The translations under genes and the position numbers were made by a program. The notes under the pieces are model-generated. The model had not been told where the DNA came from. It did not search any database and saw only the letters and a list, made by a program, of their open reading frames with translations. This document shows positions 45,354 through 56,230 of a stretch of DNA of 64,000 nucleotides, in pieces; positions within the stretch are counted from its first letter, which is position 1, and every line of letters starts with the position of its first letter. The stretch is from Oscarella lobularis (lineage: Eukaryota > Porifera > Homoscleromorpha > Homosclerophorida > Oscarellidae): assembly GCF_947507565.1 (NCBI RefSeq), contig NC_089185.1, forward strand, positions 1,674,001 to 1,738,000, given 5' to 3'.

Positions 45354-46457
45354 ATGGCTCAAAATCCGGACCTGAAACGCGTTCTAGAGAGGATCTTCCG
45401 CTATTCCTCTTTTCGCGAAGGCCAGAATGAAGCAGATTTAGCTGTTCTGGCTGGCAAAGACGTCATCGTGCGCCTAACGACGAGCGGGGGAAAATCCCTC
45501 TGTTATCAGCTTCCGGCATTAGCCATGGATTAGAGCAAGTGCTGCTTTGTTATTAGCCCACTTGTCTCACTAATGCGTGACCAGGTACTGCGCACGTCGG
45601 CGCAGTGAAGTAAGAATAGTCATTTCTCTAGGTTTCCAAGCTGGCATCATTGGGAATTTCTGCCAAAGGAGAATTAGTGAGATCAGAGACTTCAGCAGTG
45701 GAATGGATATTGAACAACAAATTTGGTATGTCAGCTGTGAAATACCTCCCTCTATCTATCTGAATTCATCTGTGCAGTTTACCTTTCGCCGGAAATTGTT
45801 CTGAGCGAGTCATGACAGAAAGCCCTGAAGTGGAAAAAGGTCAAAAACCGTGTCGGCTTACTTGCCATCGACGAAGCGCATTGCATTGAGGAATGGTGAG
45901 AGAATTGTACCACCTAAGAGACTTTGCATTCTTCCTGTCTTATCGATGTTATTAAAAACATAGGGGGCAGAAATTTCGTAGAGATTTCTCAAAGCTGGGC
46001 GACCTGAGGAGTTTCCTTGACTGTCGTGTCATTGCCCTAACTGCCACAGCACCGCGGCCAACACTTGCCGCTATTAGGTCATCTCTGCATATGACCGATC
46101 CTGTTGTGTTGTCCTATCCACTGGATAGGAGAAATATCTTTCTTCTTAGAACAAGATATACTACTTTGCAGGCAATTATTGCACCAGAATTTAGCCATAG
46201 ATAACTGTTTTCCTCTGTTAGAGTATATGTGCATATTTCAACAAGATTGTCAGGGAAGAGCCGGAGATCTTCAAGACAATAATATACGTGCAGAAGAAAA
46301 TCACGGCTGTGAAAATTTGGCAAATGCTTGCTCCGAGTAAAGATGCTGTTGGAATGCACCATTCAAGTCTACGGGAAGAGACCAAAAAGCAAGTCGAGCA
46401 AAATTTCCGAAATGGAAGGACAAAAATTGTCATTGCAACGATTGGATTTGGACTGGT
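45354..46457 (+). pseudogene. RecQ-family DNA helicase copy, truncated
   Basis: ATG at 45,354 and exons 45,354-45,584, 45,632-45,725, 45,778-45,895, 45,964 to about 46,175, and about 46,223-46,457, with 47-68-bp introns in frame. Motifs: FREGQNEADLAVLAGKDVIV (0), TTSGGKSLCYQLPAL (I, Walker A), CCFVISPLVSLMRDQ (Ia), VYLSPEIVL, LLAIDEAHCIEEWG (II, DEAH), VIALTATAPRPTL (III), IIYVQKKITAVKIWQML (IV) and VIATIGFGL (V). Two in-frame stops replace likely Gln (45,531) and Trp (45,813). The C-terminus beyond motif V is missing because a Penelope retroelement begins at about 46,500. RecQ enzymes unwind DNA in repair; a short stand-alone RecQ of this type may be a retained or mobile-associated copy. Confidence 0.88.
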
Positions 46458-46934
46458 AAGGTTAAAAATCTTTGGTGACGAGATTGCCCCATAGAGAATT
46501 AAAAATATCCGCAAGACGTTCTACTGGTAACGGTAGAAGTCTCCGCTCTCTACACCTCGATTCCCCAGGGAGAGGGTATATAGGCGTGCGGAAAATACAA
46601 ATAGTACAAAAATAATATGCCGTACGCTCGAGATATTGTGCAAACATTTCTCGAATACATTCTGAAAATGAACGTCTTCACGTTCAACGGCAAACACTAT
46701 CTCCAACAGCACGGCATGGCCATAGGAAAAGTGTGCTCCGTGTCTCGCCAAACTATTTATGGCCGAGCTCGAACACCTTTTTCTCGACAGAGAAAATAAG
46801 GATCGTAGGCCAATAGACTGGAAACGCTATAGACGACGTCTGGATGACGTGGTCGCACGGTCGAGCTAGTCTCGACGCATTTCTCGGCCGCCTCAACCGA
46901 TATCTTCAATATATCAAAAGCACGTGGACGATTA

Positions 46935-48727
46935 CCCGTACGAAAAAAGTCATGTGCACTCACGAGTATCTCATGATGTTCTCGTGGATTCACGTGAGAA
47001 TATTCCACGAGAAATTTGGGACCACCTCATGATAGACATTCTCACGAGACTCGCTGTCATGAGCACCTTCATGAGAAGCACCACTCATGAAAACGCTTCA
47101 TGCGTATCTATGATAACGAGTGTTACGATGTTTATTTCGTTTTTATTGTAGTTTTATATGAGTACACTACACCGATAAATACTACTTTGAAGAAACTCAG
47201 TTTTACCGCTGAATGCTACTATACTTCTTTGTTTTCGCTAGAACCGGTTTTCTTGAATATGGACTTAATTGGCATATCGAGGAAAACTTGATTCAGGCTT
47301 CTTCTCATTTCAGTGTCCGACCACGGCTTGCTTGGATGGACACTTTCAACAAGACCTGAAAGTAGATATAAGATTCTCTAGGACCTGAAAAATCATGTTT
47401 CCTCACCAACAAACATATTGTACTTTTCCTCGTCTGCCAATTAAGAGTTTCTGATCTTTTCCATTCTTGGACTTAAGCTCTTCTTCAGTGAATATCTCTG
47501 GAGCAAGCTTTCTCGCCGGGCATTCATTCGCCAGCAGAAACCACTGTTGCAGCACCCAAACGGTACCAAAAGTTATGAACTAAAAGGAAGTAATCTTTCC
47601 TGTTGAAGTAGCTGCTCAATTATATCTATCTTGCCTGATCATCCTCGGAGTATTTTCTCCTTGCATTTGGAGAAGGCTCAGTGTTGAAATCTTTTTTATC
47701 AGCGAGAGGAACATGCACTCTGAATATATAACGTCGACCGAGCATTCTTCTAACGTTGAACGTGAACAGAAAAAATCATGTAATAACTATTATTCCATAC
47801 GATAGCATTTGATGTTTAATATATTAGTTTAATTCTGTGATCGATTTCTTGTAATAGCTCAATCTTCGATATTTTGTCTTCGCGCACGCCGTCTTAAATC
47901 CTCGTAGCGAATCTTAAATAGCCCTAAAGGAAAGTTTTCATTGAGGCGAAAGCTCACCGAGATAAGCCTCATAATCAAAGAAAATAACTTACTCCTTGAA
48001 TGGTATTTTTCCACTCCGCGACGCTCCTAGCTCCTGAAGTCGACCTCGTCCCTAGAACTCAAGTCCCTGTCGTCATTTGTCTCTGCCCTAAATCGCTTCT
48101 TCGAAGGCTCAGACGTCATTTCGGTTGGAGCAGCTGAGATCTGAATCGTATCCTTGGTTTTCAGACGGGACAGTAAAGTCCCGGTTAAAGGCGAGCGAAA
48201 AACAGCTTCTGAGAGCTTTTTTTACTAGAATGAGCAAACATCCCAAGAAGTACCGACAGTGGAGAGGCTGTTCTGGAGCGAAAATTCCAAAACAATCAAC
48301 GAGCAGCTGGAGAAAGGCATTGAACGTTAACGTTACTGGCCATGGCGTTGAACGTTTGGATGAAGATGACCTCGAAGGTACCCTTATGGACGTCAGTTTG
48401 CCGTATACGTACGTGGCATATCTGTGTTGTAGTATCAGGTATACGTACGCGTGTAAGTGGTAGAAGGGTAGTCTAATAGTTAGTTGCTGATATAGTAATT
48501 AAACGATTCATGAAAGAACAAAGCATCTTCATGAAATTTCACGAGATATAGTAGATAAGTAAAATGTCTCATGAAGCCTCACGAGGTAGTTTTGTCTCAT
48601 GAAAAGAGTCGTGCATTTTCATGAATCTCATTAGGAAACTGAGATTCTCTCGAGATCTCACGAGAAGGCTTTGAATGTGTGAGTTGTCATGCAATCTCAC
48701 GAGTGCTCGCGAACTTTTTCGTACGTG
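46935..48727. mobile_element. 1,793-bp TTA-flanked inverted-repeat element inside Penelope
   Basis: Ends CCCGTACGAAAAAAGT (46,935) and ACTTTTTCGTACGTG (48,713-48,727) are inverted, flanked by TTA on both sides (46,932-46,934 and 48,728-48,730). Deleting the element plus one TTA rejoins Penelope in frame (STWTI-SETEAV). TTA duplication plus short inverted ends is the PIF/Harbinger signature. Both subterminal 200-bp regions are packed with TCATGA and CTCACGAG-type words. No Harbinger transposase seen; only short exon-like frames inside. Confidence 0.88.
47219..47585 (-). CDS. Two exon-like frames inside the TTA element
   Basis: Minus frames: LANECPARKLAPEIFTEEEL then KSKNGKDQKLLIGRRGKVQY (47,585-47,404) and LVESVHPSKPWSDTEMRRSL then FKKTGSSENKEV-stop (47,360-47,219). 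Between them lies a candidate intron with GTGAGG...TTTCAG, but the frame does not close. Further acidic MTSEPSKKRFRAETNDDRDL begins at 48,116 (minus) and a plus frame with no ATG start spans 48,125-48,463. Possibly the element's own accessory gene; family unknown. Confidence 0.35.
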
Positions 48728-49991
48728 TTAGCGAAACGGAAGCCGTCTATTTGGACGTGCACGTCTACACGGGACCCCGGTTCGCCGAAACGGGCGTCCT
48801 CGACATGGAGACGTACTTCAAACCAACCAATTCGTTCCTGTACGTCCATGCCACATCTGAACATCCGCCATCCGTATTCAAGGCCATCACGAAAGGCAAA
48901 ACCATTCGCTATCTACGTACTACCTCCTCGCAATCGAAATACAGGGAATACAGAGTGACTCTAAGGAGCGACTTGCACGATGGGGATACGACTCTAAACG
49001 AGTCGAATTGACGCTCGCCACAAATCGGTTTACAAAACGGACTTCGGTTCTCGATAAAATCGCCAATAATCTCCGTCGCGATCGAGAAACGGCGGTCGCT
49101 GCTGCCACAATGTCGTCCAACGAACGACAACGCGTGGAGCAGCAAAACCAACGAAACAAAACACTGACACGTCTGACCTTTAGTCACACGTTCACTCGTT
49201 TGTTTCCTCGCTTCCGATCCTGCTTTGAAGTCCATTGGTCACTCATCCGTCGCGATGAGAAATGGAGTCGGGTATTCAATCAAATTCCAATTATAACCTA
49301 CAAACGTGAAGCAAATCTATCTGATCGCATTTTCAGAGCACACTTACGCGGTATGAGACCCACTTCGCACTCGAACCGGGATTTGCCTCCAACGACCGGA
49401 CGTTCTTTCGTCGACGTGCTCCGCTTGAACTACCCGTGCGGACGTACACAGTGCGGCAGGTGCGACATTCTCGTGGGCGTAGTCGGCGTCAAAACTACGA
49501 CACGGTCCATTGCCTATTCAATCGAAGACCTATTCACATGCAGAATTAAACACGTGATCTACGTGATCGAATGTACTCACTGCAAACAAAACATTATGTC
49601 GGTAAAACCGACACTACGATGGTCGACCGCATGAGACACCAACGAAATTCGGCGACCGGTCGAGATCCGTCGACGGGGGACCGTCACTTCTACACACACT
49701 TTAGAATCAACGGTCTTGAATTCAAATCGACAATTCGACTCACCATAGTCGATCACATTGACGAGGAGACGGCACGATCCGACCCAACGGCCCTCTTGCC
49801 AATGGAGACGGCTTGGATGAGAAAGCCAAAAAAGTACATAAAATACATTAATACAAAAACACTTATCTAAATCGGCCATTTGTTTTTGTCTTGTCTTTCA
49901 CCTATCCTCCTCTAATCAATTCCTCCTTCCCTTCTCTCCTCTCCATCTATTTACAGAATCAATAAAACATTTGCCAATCCCATCATTGCCT

Positions 49992-50225
49992 TAAACGAGT
50001 CGCCCTCCAGGGATAGGTTTAGGCTTAGGGTTTCGGTGTTCGATAGCCGCAAACACCGGCCGTTGGCTTTCGCAACGATGGCAACGAGTCGCGCTCTTGG
50101 GATAGGCTCAGGGTTTGGGCGACTCTGAAACGCCACTAATACCTCGTTGCCATGCAACAAGTCGCGTTCTAGGAATAGGCTCAGGGTTTGCAAAAGAGAT
50201 CCGCCTAATAGGGATAGGATTCCTT
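49992..50225 (+). repeat. Degenerate tandem repeat with TTAGGGTTT-like core
   Basis: Three to four units of the type ACGAGTCGC-CTC--GGGATAGG then CTCAGGGTTT at 49,996, 50,089, 50,159 and a partial one at 50,205. The first contains TTTAGGCTTAGGGTTT, resembling telomeric repeats, but unit length (about 70-90 bp) and divergence argue for an ordinary degenerate satellite. Confidence 0.65.
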
Positions 50226-50229
50226 GCGC

Positions 50230-53200
50230 GAAAACAGAATTTCGCTAAGAAATTCGGATTTTTGCCTTGTTGCTAGACCACCGTCTTTTCCGCCAGGGCT
50301 AGGGATTCGACTTGGGTCACAAGGAATCAATCCTAATGCTACCAACGCGGGAAAATTTGCGAGACGTCTGAAAAGAGCCCGATTTGCAAAATCTGGATTG
50401 AGCGAAATTTGGACCAAACTTCGATCGCACGCGCACAAAACCTCTACGCGCCTTTTAACAAACCCAAAACCATTTCAAAAAACCAAAAAAAGCGAATCGA
50501 ATCGGTTCGGCTAAGCAGAAAATCGATAAACAAGATCCGATTTTCGAGACTCTGCTCGCGAAAAACCGCACAGTTTCGAAACGAAACGTCGTAAAAGCAT
50601 CGCACCGATGCCAATCGATTCGCCGTGGTCCAATCTATAAGACCCGGTACCACATTTACCAATTTTCGCTAATTTTCGATTTAAAATTAAGACAAATAAA
50701 CAAATACCCCTACGCGCGTACACGAAAACCGCACCATCCTCAACGTGCCGCCACTCGGTGACGCCGCGTCGTACAACGACATATCCTTAAAATTCGCTAG
50801 AAGACTTTCAGGCAAGCTCTGGTTCGCTTCACGAGTTCTTCTCTTGTCATAGAATCAGGCAGTTATCATTGCCGACTAAGTCCTAAGGAGTTAATCCATT
50901 TCAGAAATTTGTTAAAACTTTTTTAAAAAAGTATACGGATCAAATTTTCAATGTGAAATCTGAAAAGATAGCTAACACTTTTAAAAACTCTCCGAATAGA
51001 GTGAACCTACGCATTAATGTACCACGTGACCTTTCGCGCTTAAAGGTTGTTTGGCTTAACTGCTTGCAAAGATCTTTCGCGGCATTAATTACTACTTACA
51101 GTCAAGCAACAAAAAATCGTAAAATCATGATTCTAGTATGCTTCGCTTGTTATTAACAAATTGGTTCATTTGCACGCTCTACGTACAAGGCTAAACTGCA
51201 TCAAGCTCCTATTCGTTATAGCCTCTAAAGAGCAAAGGTAAAATATTCACTGTTAATAGAATGAGTCTTTCCCAACACCAAAAGAGTGTTGGATCCCTTG
51301 CAATTATTTTGATGTCCTCGAGGGGCCTTCTCTCCTCTCTTTTCCGTTCTTCTTACCACGATTCGAATCGCTAATGACTCCGAAGCAATTTCGACTGCTG
51401 CAGGTGACGTTCGTCAGCTTTGATGTGATTTCCGAGGAGAGATTTTTTACCTATTGTCTTACGATGCGATCTTCTTGTAGACTGCAATCCGTTTTTGCTC
51501 ATTTTCAACGTCGTCCATTAGAAATAAACGCTTTTCGCTGTCGCATTGAGTGGGAAAAAATAAGAAAGCGGTAGAACGTTGGTGACGTTACGGCTGCCAC
51601 GAAAGCATGCGCAAGACGCGCGAACAGTCACGTGTAGCGCACGAGGTAAGGTTCGTACGGTTCTTCTAGCGTCTGCTTCTATTGCCCCTGATGAAAATAC
51701 TTAGACAAGCATATGTCTTACGCTTTCGTGGAGAAAACGTCTTTTAAAAGCGACTGAGGCCCCTTTAGAAACACTTAGCAATTTCGTATCGAAAGAAAGA
51801 TCTTACACTGACTTCCTTTAGGAATTATGGAATGTTCCTAACGCCAACCAAGGTGAGCCATCAATAGTCGATGCGGGGGCCCCCTACGAGAGATCGTCTG
51901 ATGAACAACACACAGACTTATACTGAGTGATTAGTGATTAGACACAGATGTTTTTCGTGATTCTGACTACGATTACTTATCCCTCTAAAGAAAAAACGAC
52001 ACGTGAATCTTTTACATTAACATAATTTGTTTTTAGTTAATTGAAAATCCAACTGGAGTCTCACACAGGTATTTAAAATACTTTACGTATAGAACTCTTT
52101 AGTTTATCTTGAAGGCTTTTTATGTGATTTTATAGTTCACCCCACCAACTCTGAGCTCTCAGAGCTCTCAAGTTAAAACGCCTCTGCTTCTGCTAGATAA
52201 GACTAATTTTCTTTTAGATTTTTAAGAGGCTACACCTCAAGAGTGACATTTTTAGTATTTATTTTTTGATGAAATAAATTTATTCTTATGTGCTCACGTG
52301 ACTTCGATTTGGTGTTGGCTTACCCTAAAGTGACGAGCTTTCCTAACACGTGATGGCTCGTGCTGCCTACCCTTTTTACAGTGTTGACAAGCCACGCCGT
52401 TTTTCGTATTGGTGTTTAGAGGTTTCTATTGGGGTCATGCAAACAGCACAATGATGTTGGCTTTGATTCATAATGCCGTTCGTTCACCCCAAAATTAAAC
52501 GTATCAGTAATTTAGGCTTCAATTTTATTACATATACAATTGGCATTAAAAAGGCTTCTACTAGCACTAAAAATAAATCCTTATTCATTTCATGCATTCA
52601 TGCAATCTCAATTTGAAAAATGTTTTAGTTCTTTGCTCAGCAAGTGAGGAATATTTGGCTTGATATGTACGGTATTTGGAAATCACATGGATGGGGTACG
52701 TACCTTTCCGGCTGTTCTTCTCCTCAGTGAACGCGATAATGAGGTAGCAGCGTTTCCTGCATGCTTGACGGTGTGAATAATGCCTAAATAAATTAACTTT
52801 AACATTGGCACAGAAGCGAAAACACAGAAAAAGCTTCACGCCTTAGAATTCTCTGCAAAAGACCTTCCTTTATGGAGATAGAGTTAGAACCGGAGCCAGT
52901 GCCTAAAAGAGCAAGTTTGATAGAAAGAGAAAGAGAGTCATACTAAAAGAGTCACCGAAAAATTGAAGGGACGGGCGTTGCTTTAAGAAGATGCACCGTT
53001 GACCTATAGCTGTTTGCAGCTGTCGTTTTTGGCTAAATCTTTTAGTTTTCTTCGTTTTCAGATCGATACACTAGATGTAGGCAAAGAAAAGCAAGAAACA
53101 TACAAAAGGGTGATCCTCAGCTAAAGGAGAGAGAGGGAGAGAATTACAAGACTGATGTTCGTGGGAACTCGCGATATGGAGCAATACGCGTGAAGAAAGA

Positions 53201-53640
53201 TGAACATTGCGCGCGCTTAGTTGAGGTACAGCTCTACACGCGAAGGATCCAATTCTCGCAGAGTACCAGAGGGCAGATGGTGACAGTTAAAGGCTGACAC
53301 CTGAACGAGCGCTTCTTTAATTAGACGGGGCTTTAGCAGGAAAACCAGGAGTGTGAGAGAGTGTTCTAGAGAGTCATATGCGAAAGAGTGGTTATGACTG
53401 CTTGACCTGAGACGGTACACTTGATTGATGTTGCTGGCTTTATTCTTTTGGGTCCATTTTGGTCTATATGACAATTCAATTCCTGTGTTCTTGGTGTGGT
53501 CGAAGATTTTCGACATTGATCTAGGAAGACCAGAAAAAGACAAGCATACAGGAAGATTGCTCACAGGCGGCTGACCTGTATAACTGCATGCAGTCGGTTC
53601 CTTGCACGGTGTTAGTTGTTGCCATCTTTTGGTAGTTGAA
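50230..53640. other. No gene supported
   Basis: About 3.4 kb of mixed-composition DNA with short overlapping ORFs on both strands, none with recognisable motifs, introns or repeats of length. Only small palindromes (for example GAGCTCTCAGAGCTCTC at 52,152) stand out. Confidence 0.6.
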
Positions 53641-53654
53641 ACTTTCTTAGCGTT

Positions 53655-54010
53655 TACGCTCCGATCTCGACGGTGACCTAAACAGAAAAAAGCGAAAGGG
53701 AAAGATGAAAGAACGGAGAGCTAAGGCGAGCTAGTGATTCAGTTAGGGGTTAAAAGACGAGAGCTTTTTCTAGCTCGTGGAAACAGTGCAACGTGAGAGA
53801 GGTAGAATTTGTTCCTAGCTAAAGGAGAAAATCTTTAGCGTGAGGCAAGCAAGATTGCAAGCGGCAGACGTGAAAGTGTCGTTTTCTCTTGTGTCGTTCA
53901 ATACGTAACGATTTGGATCTCGACGTTGACCTAAACAAAAGACAGCAAAAGGCAGGGCATAATATAGAAGACGGAGGGGCGAGTAGAGGGATACGACATG
54001 CAGGAAAGCC
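53655..54010 (+). repeat. Diverged tandem repeat, about 255-bp unit
   Basis: GATCTCGACGGTGACCTAAA at 53,661 and GATCTCGACGTTGACCTAAA at 53,916 begin blocks that share AAAGCGAAAGG / CAGCAAAAGG, GAACGGAGAG / AGACGGAGGG and later AAGGCGAGC. Purine-rich on the plus strand; no ORF. Confidence 0.6.
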
Positions 54011-55009
54011 TTTCCTCGAGGTAGTTAGTTAATAAAGCAAGACGCTAAAGGGAGAGAAATTGTACCTGTTTACACGAGACGATCGCCAGCGTAAGGCGAG
54101 CGAGACTGTGAGAAGAATAGAATCTGAGAGCACATGTATCTTGGTGTCGCGCATGCTCAAACTACTTCTTGTTGCCTCCATCCGGTGCGTCGCTCTTTTC
54201 AGATTGTTTCGCTAGAAATAGGACAGCTTGCGCAAAAGAATAAGGGTCTGCTGTAATACTTCTCAGTAACACGTGAAGCAACATCTCGTTCTAGGATAAA
54301 TTCGCGTAAGCGACTGACCCAACCGATGGAGGTAAAGCATCACCGTCATCAGAAACGTTAGAATGTGTATCGATGACGCTTTATGACTTAGGCGTTTCGT
54401 ATGGATCAACAACCACAGATAGTGCGGCGAACAGTTATTTTTTGGAGAAGGAAAACGACAACCTAATTTTAAATTCTGCAATTGTGAGACAGCCTATATA
54501 TTATTTTCCGGTATGGTATTCAGCTCTTCTTTATTCACTTTTACTTATTTTTGTGCAGATAAGAGGCCAAAAATTTATGCAACTGTTTACAAGTGTTTAC
54601 GAAGGTATGGTTACAGAAGTCACTAGAAGTCAGCCACCTCGTGTATGGAAGTATATAATTCTTCAGTCCCGTAGGATTCCAATGATGTAAGGCACGTAGG
54701 CGTTCGACGTCGACGTACGTATATAAAGGTCACGTGCTGCTACGTGATTGGCTCGTAGCGTTTGCGACGGTTAGGTTCCCTTGGTGACGCCCTAGCGAGC
54801 TAACACTACTTCGATACCGTTTCTTCGTTTTTTACGTATTACGGGGCAGAATAAATTCGTACATGCTTAGAAAAGAAAGGGGCAGAACCACACGTCGACG
54901 TGCTCCTCTTCCTACACAAAAACCTAAGATATGACTAGAATTTGACTAGTAGTTTTTGCTTCACGGATAATGTCCGCGCGATAAACAAGTCAAATTCTCC
55001 CTCTAACGC

Positions 55010-55112
55010 GCGCTAAATAAAGGTATCGAACGTATCGATACTCCCGATACTGGTTTGCAAAGTACTTGGTATCGTATCAAAATGCAAATACTGGGTAACG
55101 CACATCACTAAT
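55010..55112 (-). repeat. hAT-like terminal sequence
   Basis: Minus strand begins TTAGTGATGTGCGTTACCCA and runs into repeated GTATCG / CGATAC words. T/CAGTGATGTGC followed by GTATCG repeats is a style I recall for hAT ends in invertebrates. No hAT transposase seen nearby. Confidence 0.4.
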
Positions 55113-55164
55113 ATGTGGCGAGAAATCTTACACTGGACAAGGTAATGTCCGAGCCCCAAGTAAA

Positions 55165-55518
55165 GCTCAGTGCCTTGAGTGGGTGAAGCTAGCGTGGCAG
55201 TCCGTTACGCGTGAAACAATAGTGAAATCGTTCGTCGTTTGCGGTATTTCTGGAAATGTTGATGGCAGCGAAGACGGCAGAGTGAAATGCCTTAAATCTG
55301 ATGGTATAGCACCTGAGGCAAGAGAAGCAATCGCTGAGCAGACAAATGCTCTATCGTCAGCTGCAGAGATAGAACAGGACAACGACGATCCTTTCTCCGA
55401 AGACGAAGAGGAAGAAATTAGCGAATGCGTTATTATCGATGACACTGAAGAGGGCGTCGTCATGGATAGCGTTGAAGAATGTGCTGTCATCGACGACGCT
55501 ACAGTAGATTCACCTTAG
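55165..55518 (+). pseudogene. Tigger/pogo (DDE_1) transposase C-terminus
   Basis: Plus frame: WVKLAWQSVTRETIVKSF then VCGISGNVDGSEDGRVKCLK, and an acidic tail (DDPFSEDEEEEISECVIIDD). The block 'VxxAWxxVxxExIxxSFxxCGI' closes pogo/jerky-type transposases, and the acidic tail is usual. The catalytic triad lies upstream and is missing. A convergent HIRAN-like ORF and a terminal repeat follow. Confidence 0.8.
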
Positions 55519-55599
55519 AACGACTCCTAGTCTCGCTTGAAGGTCGATTTCGTAAAGACAATATGAGTCAGATTCCAAGGGACAAGTCCTAAGCGTGAA

Positions 55600-56017
55600 C
55601 CCTTTCTTGAACGTCTTCTGTGTAATGATTTTCAGTACAGCACTGTGTTCATTTGAATTTGTCTAACTAAGGAATTCTCCGATGATTCTTCTAGCTTTAT
55701 CAACAACCGTCCTTTGCCTTTCATTTTGTACGTGCAAGGAACTTCCAGCCCACCTTGTGGCAGAGGCGACCGTCTTCTGTTTCCAATTACCTGACATTCG
55801 ATGGTGCCGCTGTGGGAAATAAAGTTCCAAAATATACAAGAAAACTCTCGTGGAACATGGCCAACGATCCTTTCGCCTTTCGAACGCAGACGGCATTGAG
55901 GTCTTCGCTGTTCCCAAACTCTCGCTCAGTTGACAAGCGTTCATCAATGACGGGATTCCAAACGCTTTTATAGACGTGAAATCCTCGAACAGCAGACTCA
56001 AACGTAAAGGAATCCAT
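55600..56017 (-). pseudogene. HIRAN-like domain protein, one frameshift
   Basis: ATG at 56,017: MDSFTFESAVRGFHVYKSVW, LSTEREFGNSEDLNAVCVRK, then after a one-base slip at about 55,865 IVGHVPREFSCIFWNFISHS, GTIECQVIGNRRRSPLPQGG and LEVPCTYKMKGKG. This follows the HIRAN layout (RExxNxxDxxAVxV ... vGHvPr ... C.V.G). The stand-alone size, about 130 residues, and the PLPQGGLEVPC block define a family also seen at 9,535-9,690. In SMARCAD/HLTF-type proteins HIRAN binds DNA 3' ends; function here unknown. It is otherwise intact, convergent to the pogo C-terminus and lies inside the TIR at 56,173. Confidence 0.72.
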
Positions 56018-56074
56018 CTACACGAGGCAGAGAATACGGGAAATAACAACATTCAAGCGCACACTCAAGACTAT

Positions 56075-56175
56075 AGTAGCCGCCCTAAAATAGTAGCCGC
56101 CCTCGATTAGTAGCCGCAAGAACCAGATGCCGAAAAAAATAGTAGCCGCGGCTACTATTCGGTGAAATACGGTAT
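56075..56175 (+). repeat. Tigger/pogo terminal repeat region
   Basis: TAGTAGCCGCCC occurs as a run of three to four units, then a palindromic ATAGTAGCCGCGGCTACTAT and the outer GGTGAAATACGGTA at 56,161-56,174. The same outer GAAATACGGTA and GGC(T/A)(A)CTAAT words end the Tigger at 14,275. Confidence 0.75.
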
Positions 56176-56209
56176 TCCGTCACGTGAAACGGTTACGCCT
56201 AGTGGCGGG

Positions 56210-56230
56210 CCAGGAATATGGTCTATTTCA
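56210..56230 (-). repeat. Solo AATAGACCATATTCCTGG end sequence
   Basis: Inverted relative of 22,277-22,296 and of the ends of the 33,621-33,976 element; followed by a CGTCGGCGCTCGGCGACGTCG palindrome-rich stretch. No gene supported from 56,240 to 58,080. Confidence 0.55.

Larger units (their letters stand above)
46500..49985 (+). mobile_element. Penelope-like retroelement, 5'-truncated and interrupted
   Basis: RT part: DVLLVTVEVSALYTSIPQGE, ILKMNVFTFNGKHYLQQHGM, and the catalytic box at about 46,823, where a 2-base deletion turns RYIDD into an off-frame TATAGACGAC followed by VWMTWSHGRASLDAFLG. It is interrupted at 46,935-48,727 by another element, then continues SETEAVYLDVHVYTGPRF, DMETYFKPTNSFLYVHATS and KGKTIRYLRTTSSQSKYREY (thumb). 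A linker follows (LNYPCGRTQCGRC). The GIY-YIG-type endonuclease is VIYVIECTHCKQ, then after one slip HYVGKTDTTMVDRMRHQR. Ends with AATAAA at 49,961. Family: Penelope elements, which couple RT to a GIY-YIG nuclease. Confidence 0.92.

Noticed and set aside
49992..50225. True telomeric repeat
   Set aside because: Only one TTAGGGTTT-like core; units are long and diverged.
54373..54690. 105-codon ORF with one hydrophobic segment (YFPVWYSALLYSLLLIFVQ)
   Set aside because: ATG present but isolated, A+T-rich, no homology recognised; could be chance.
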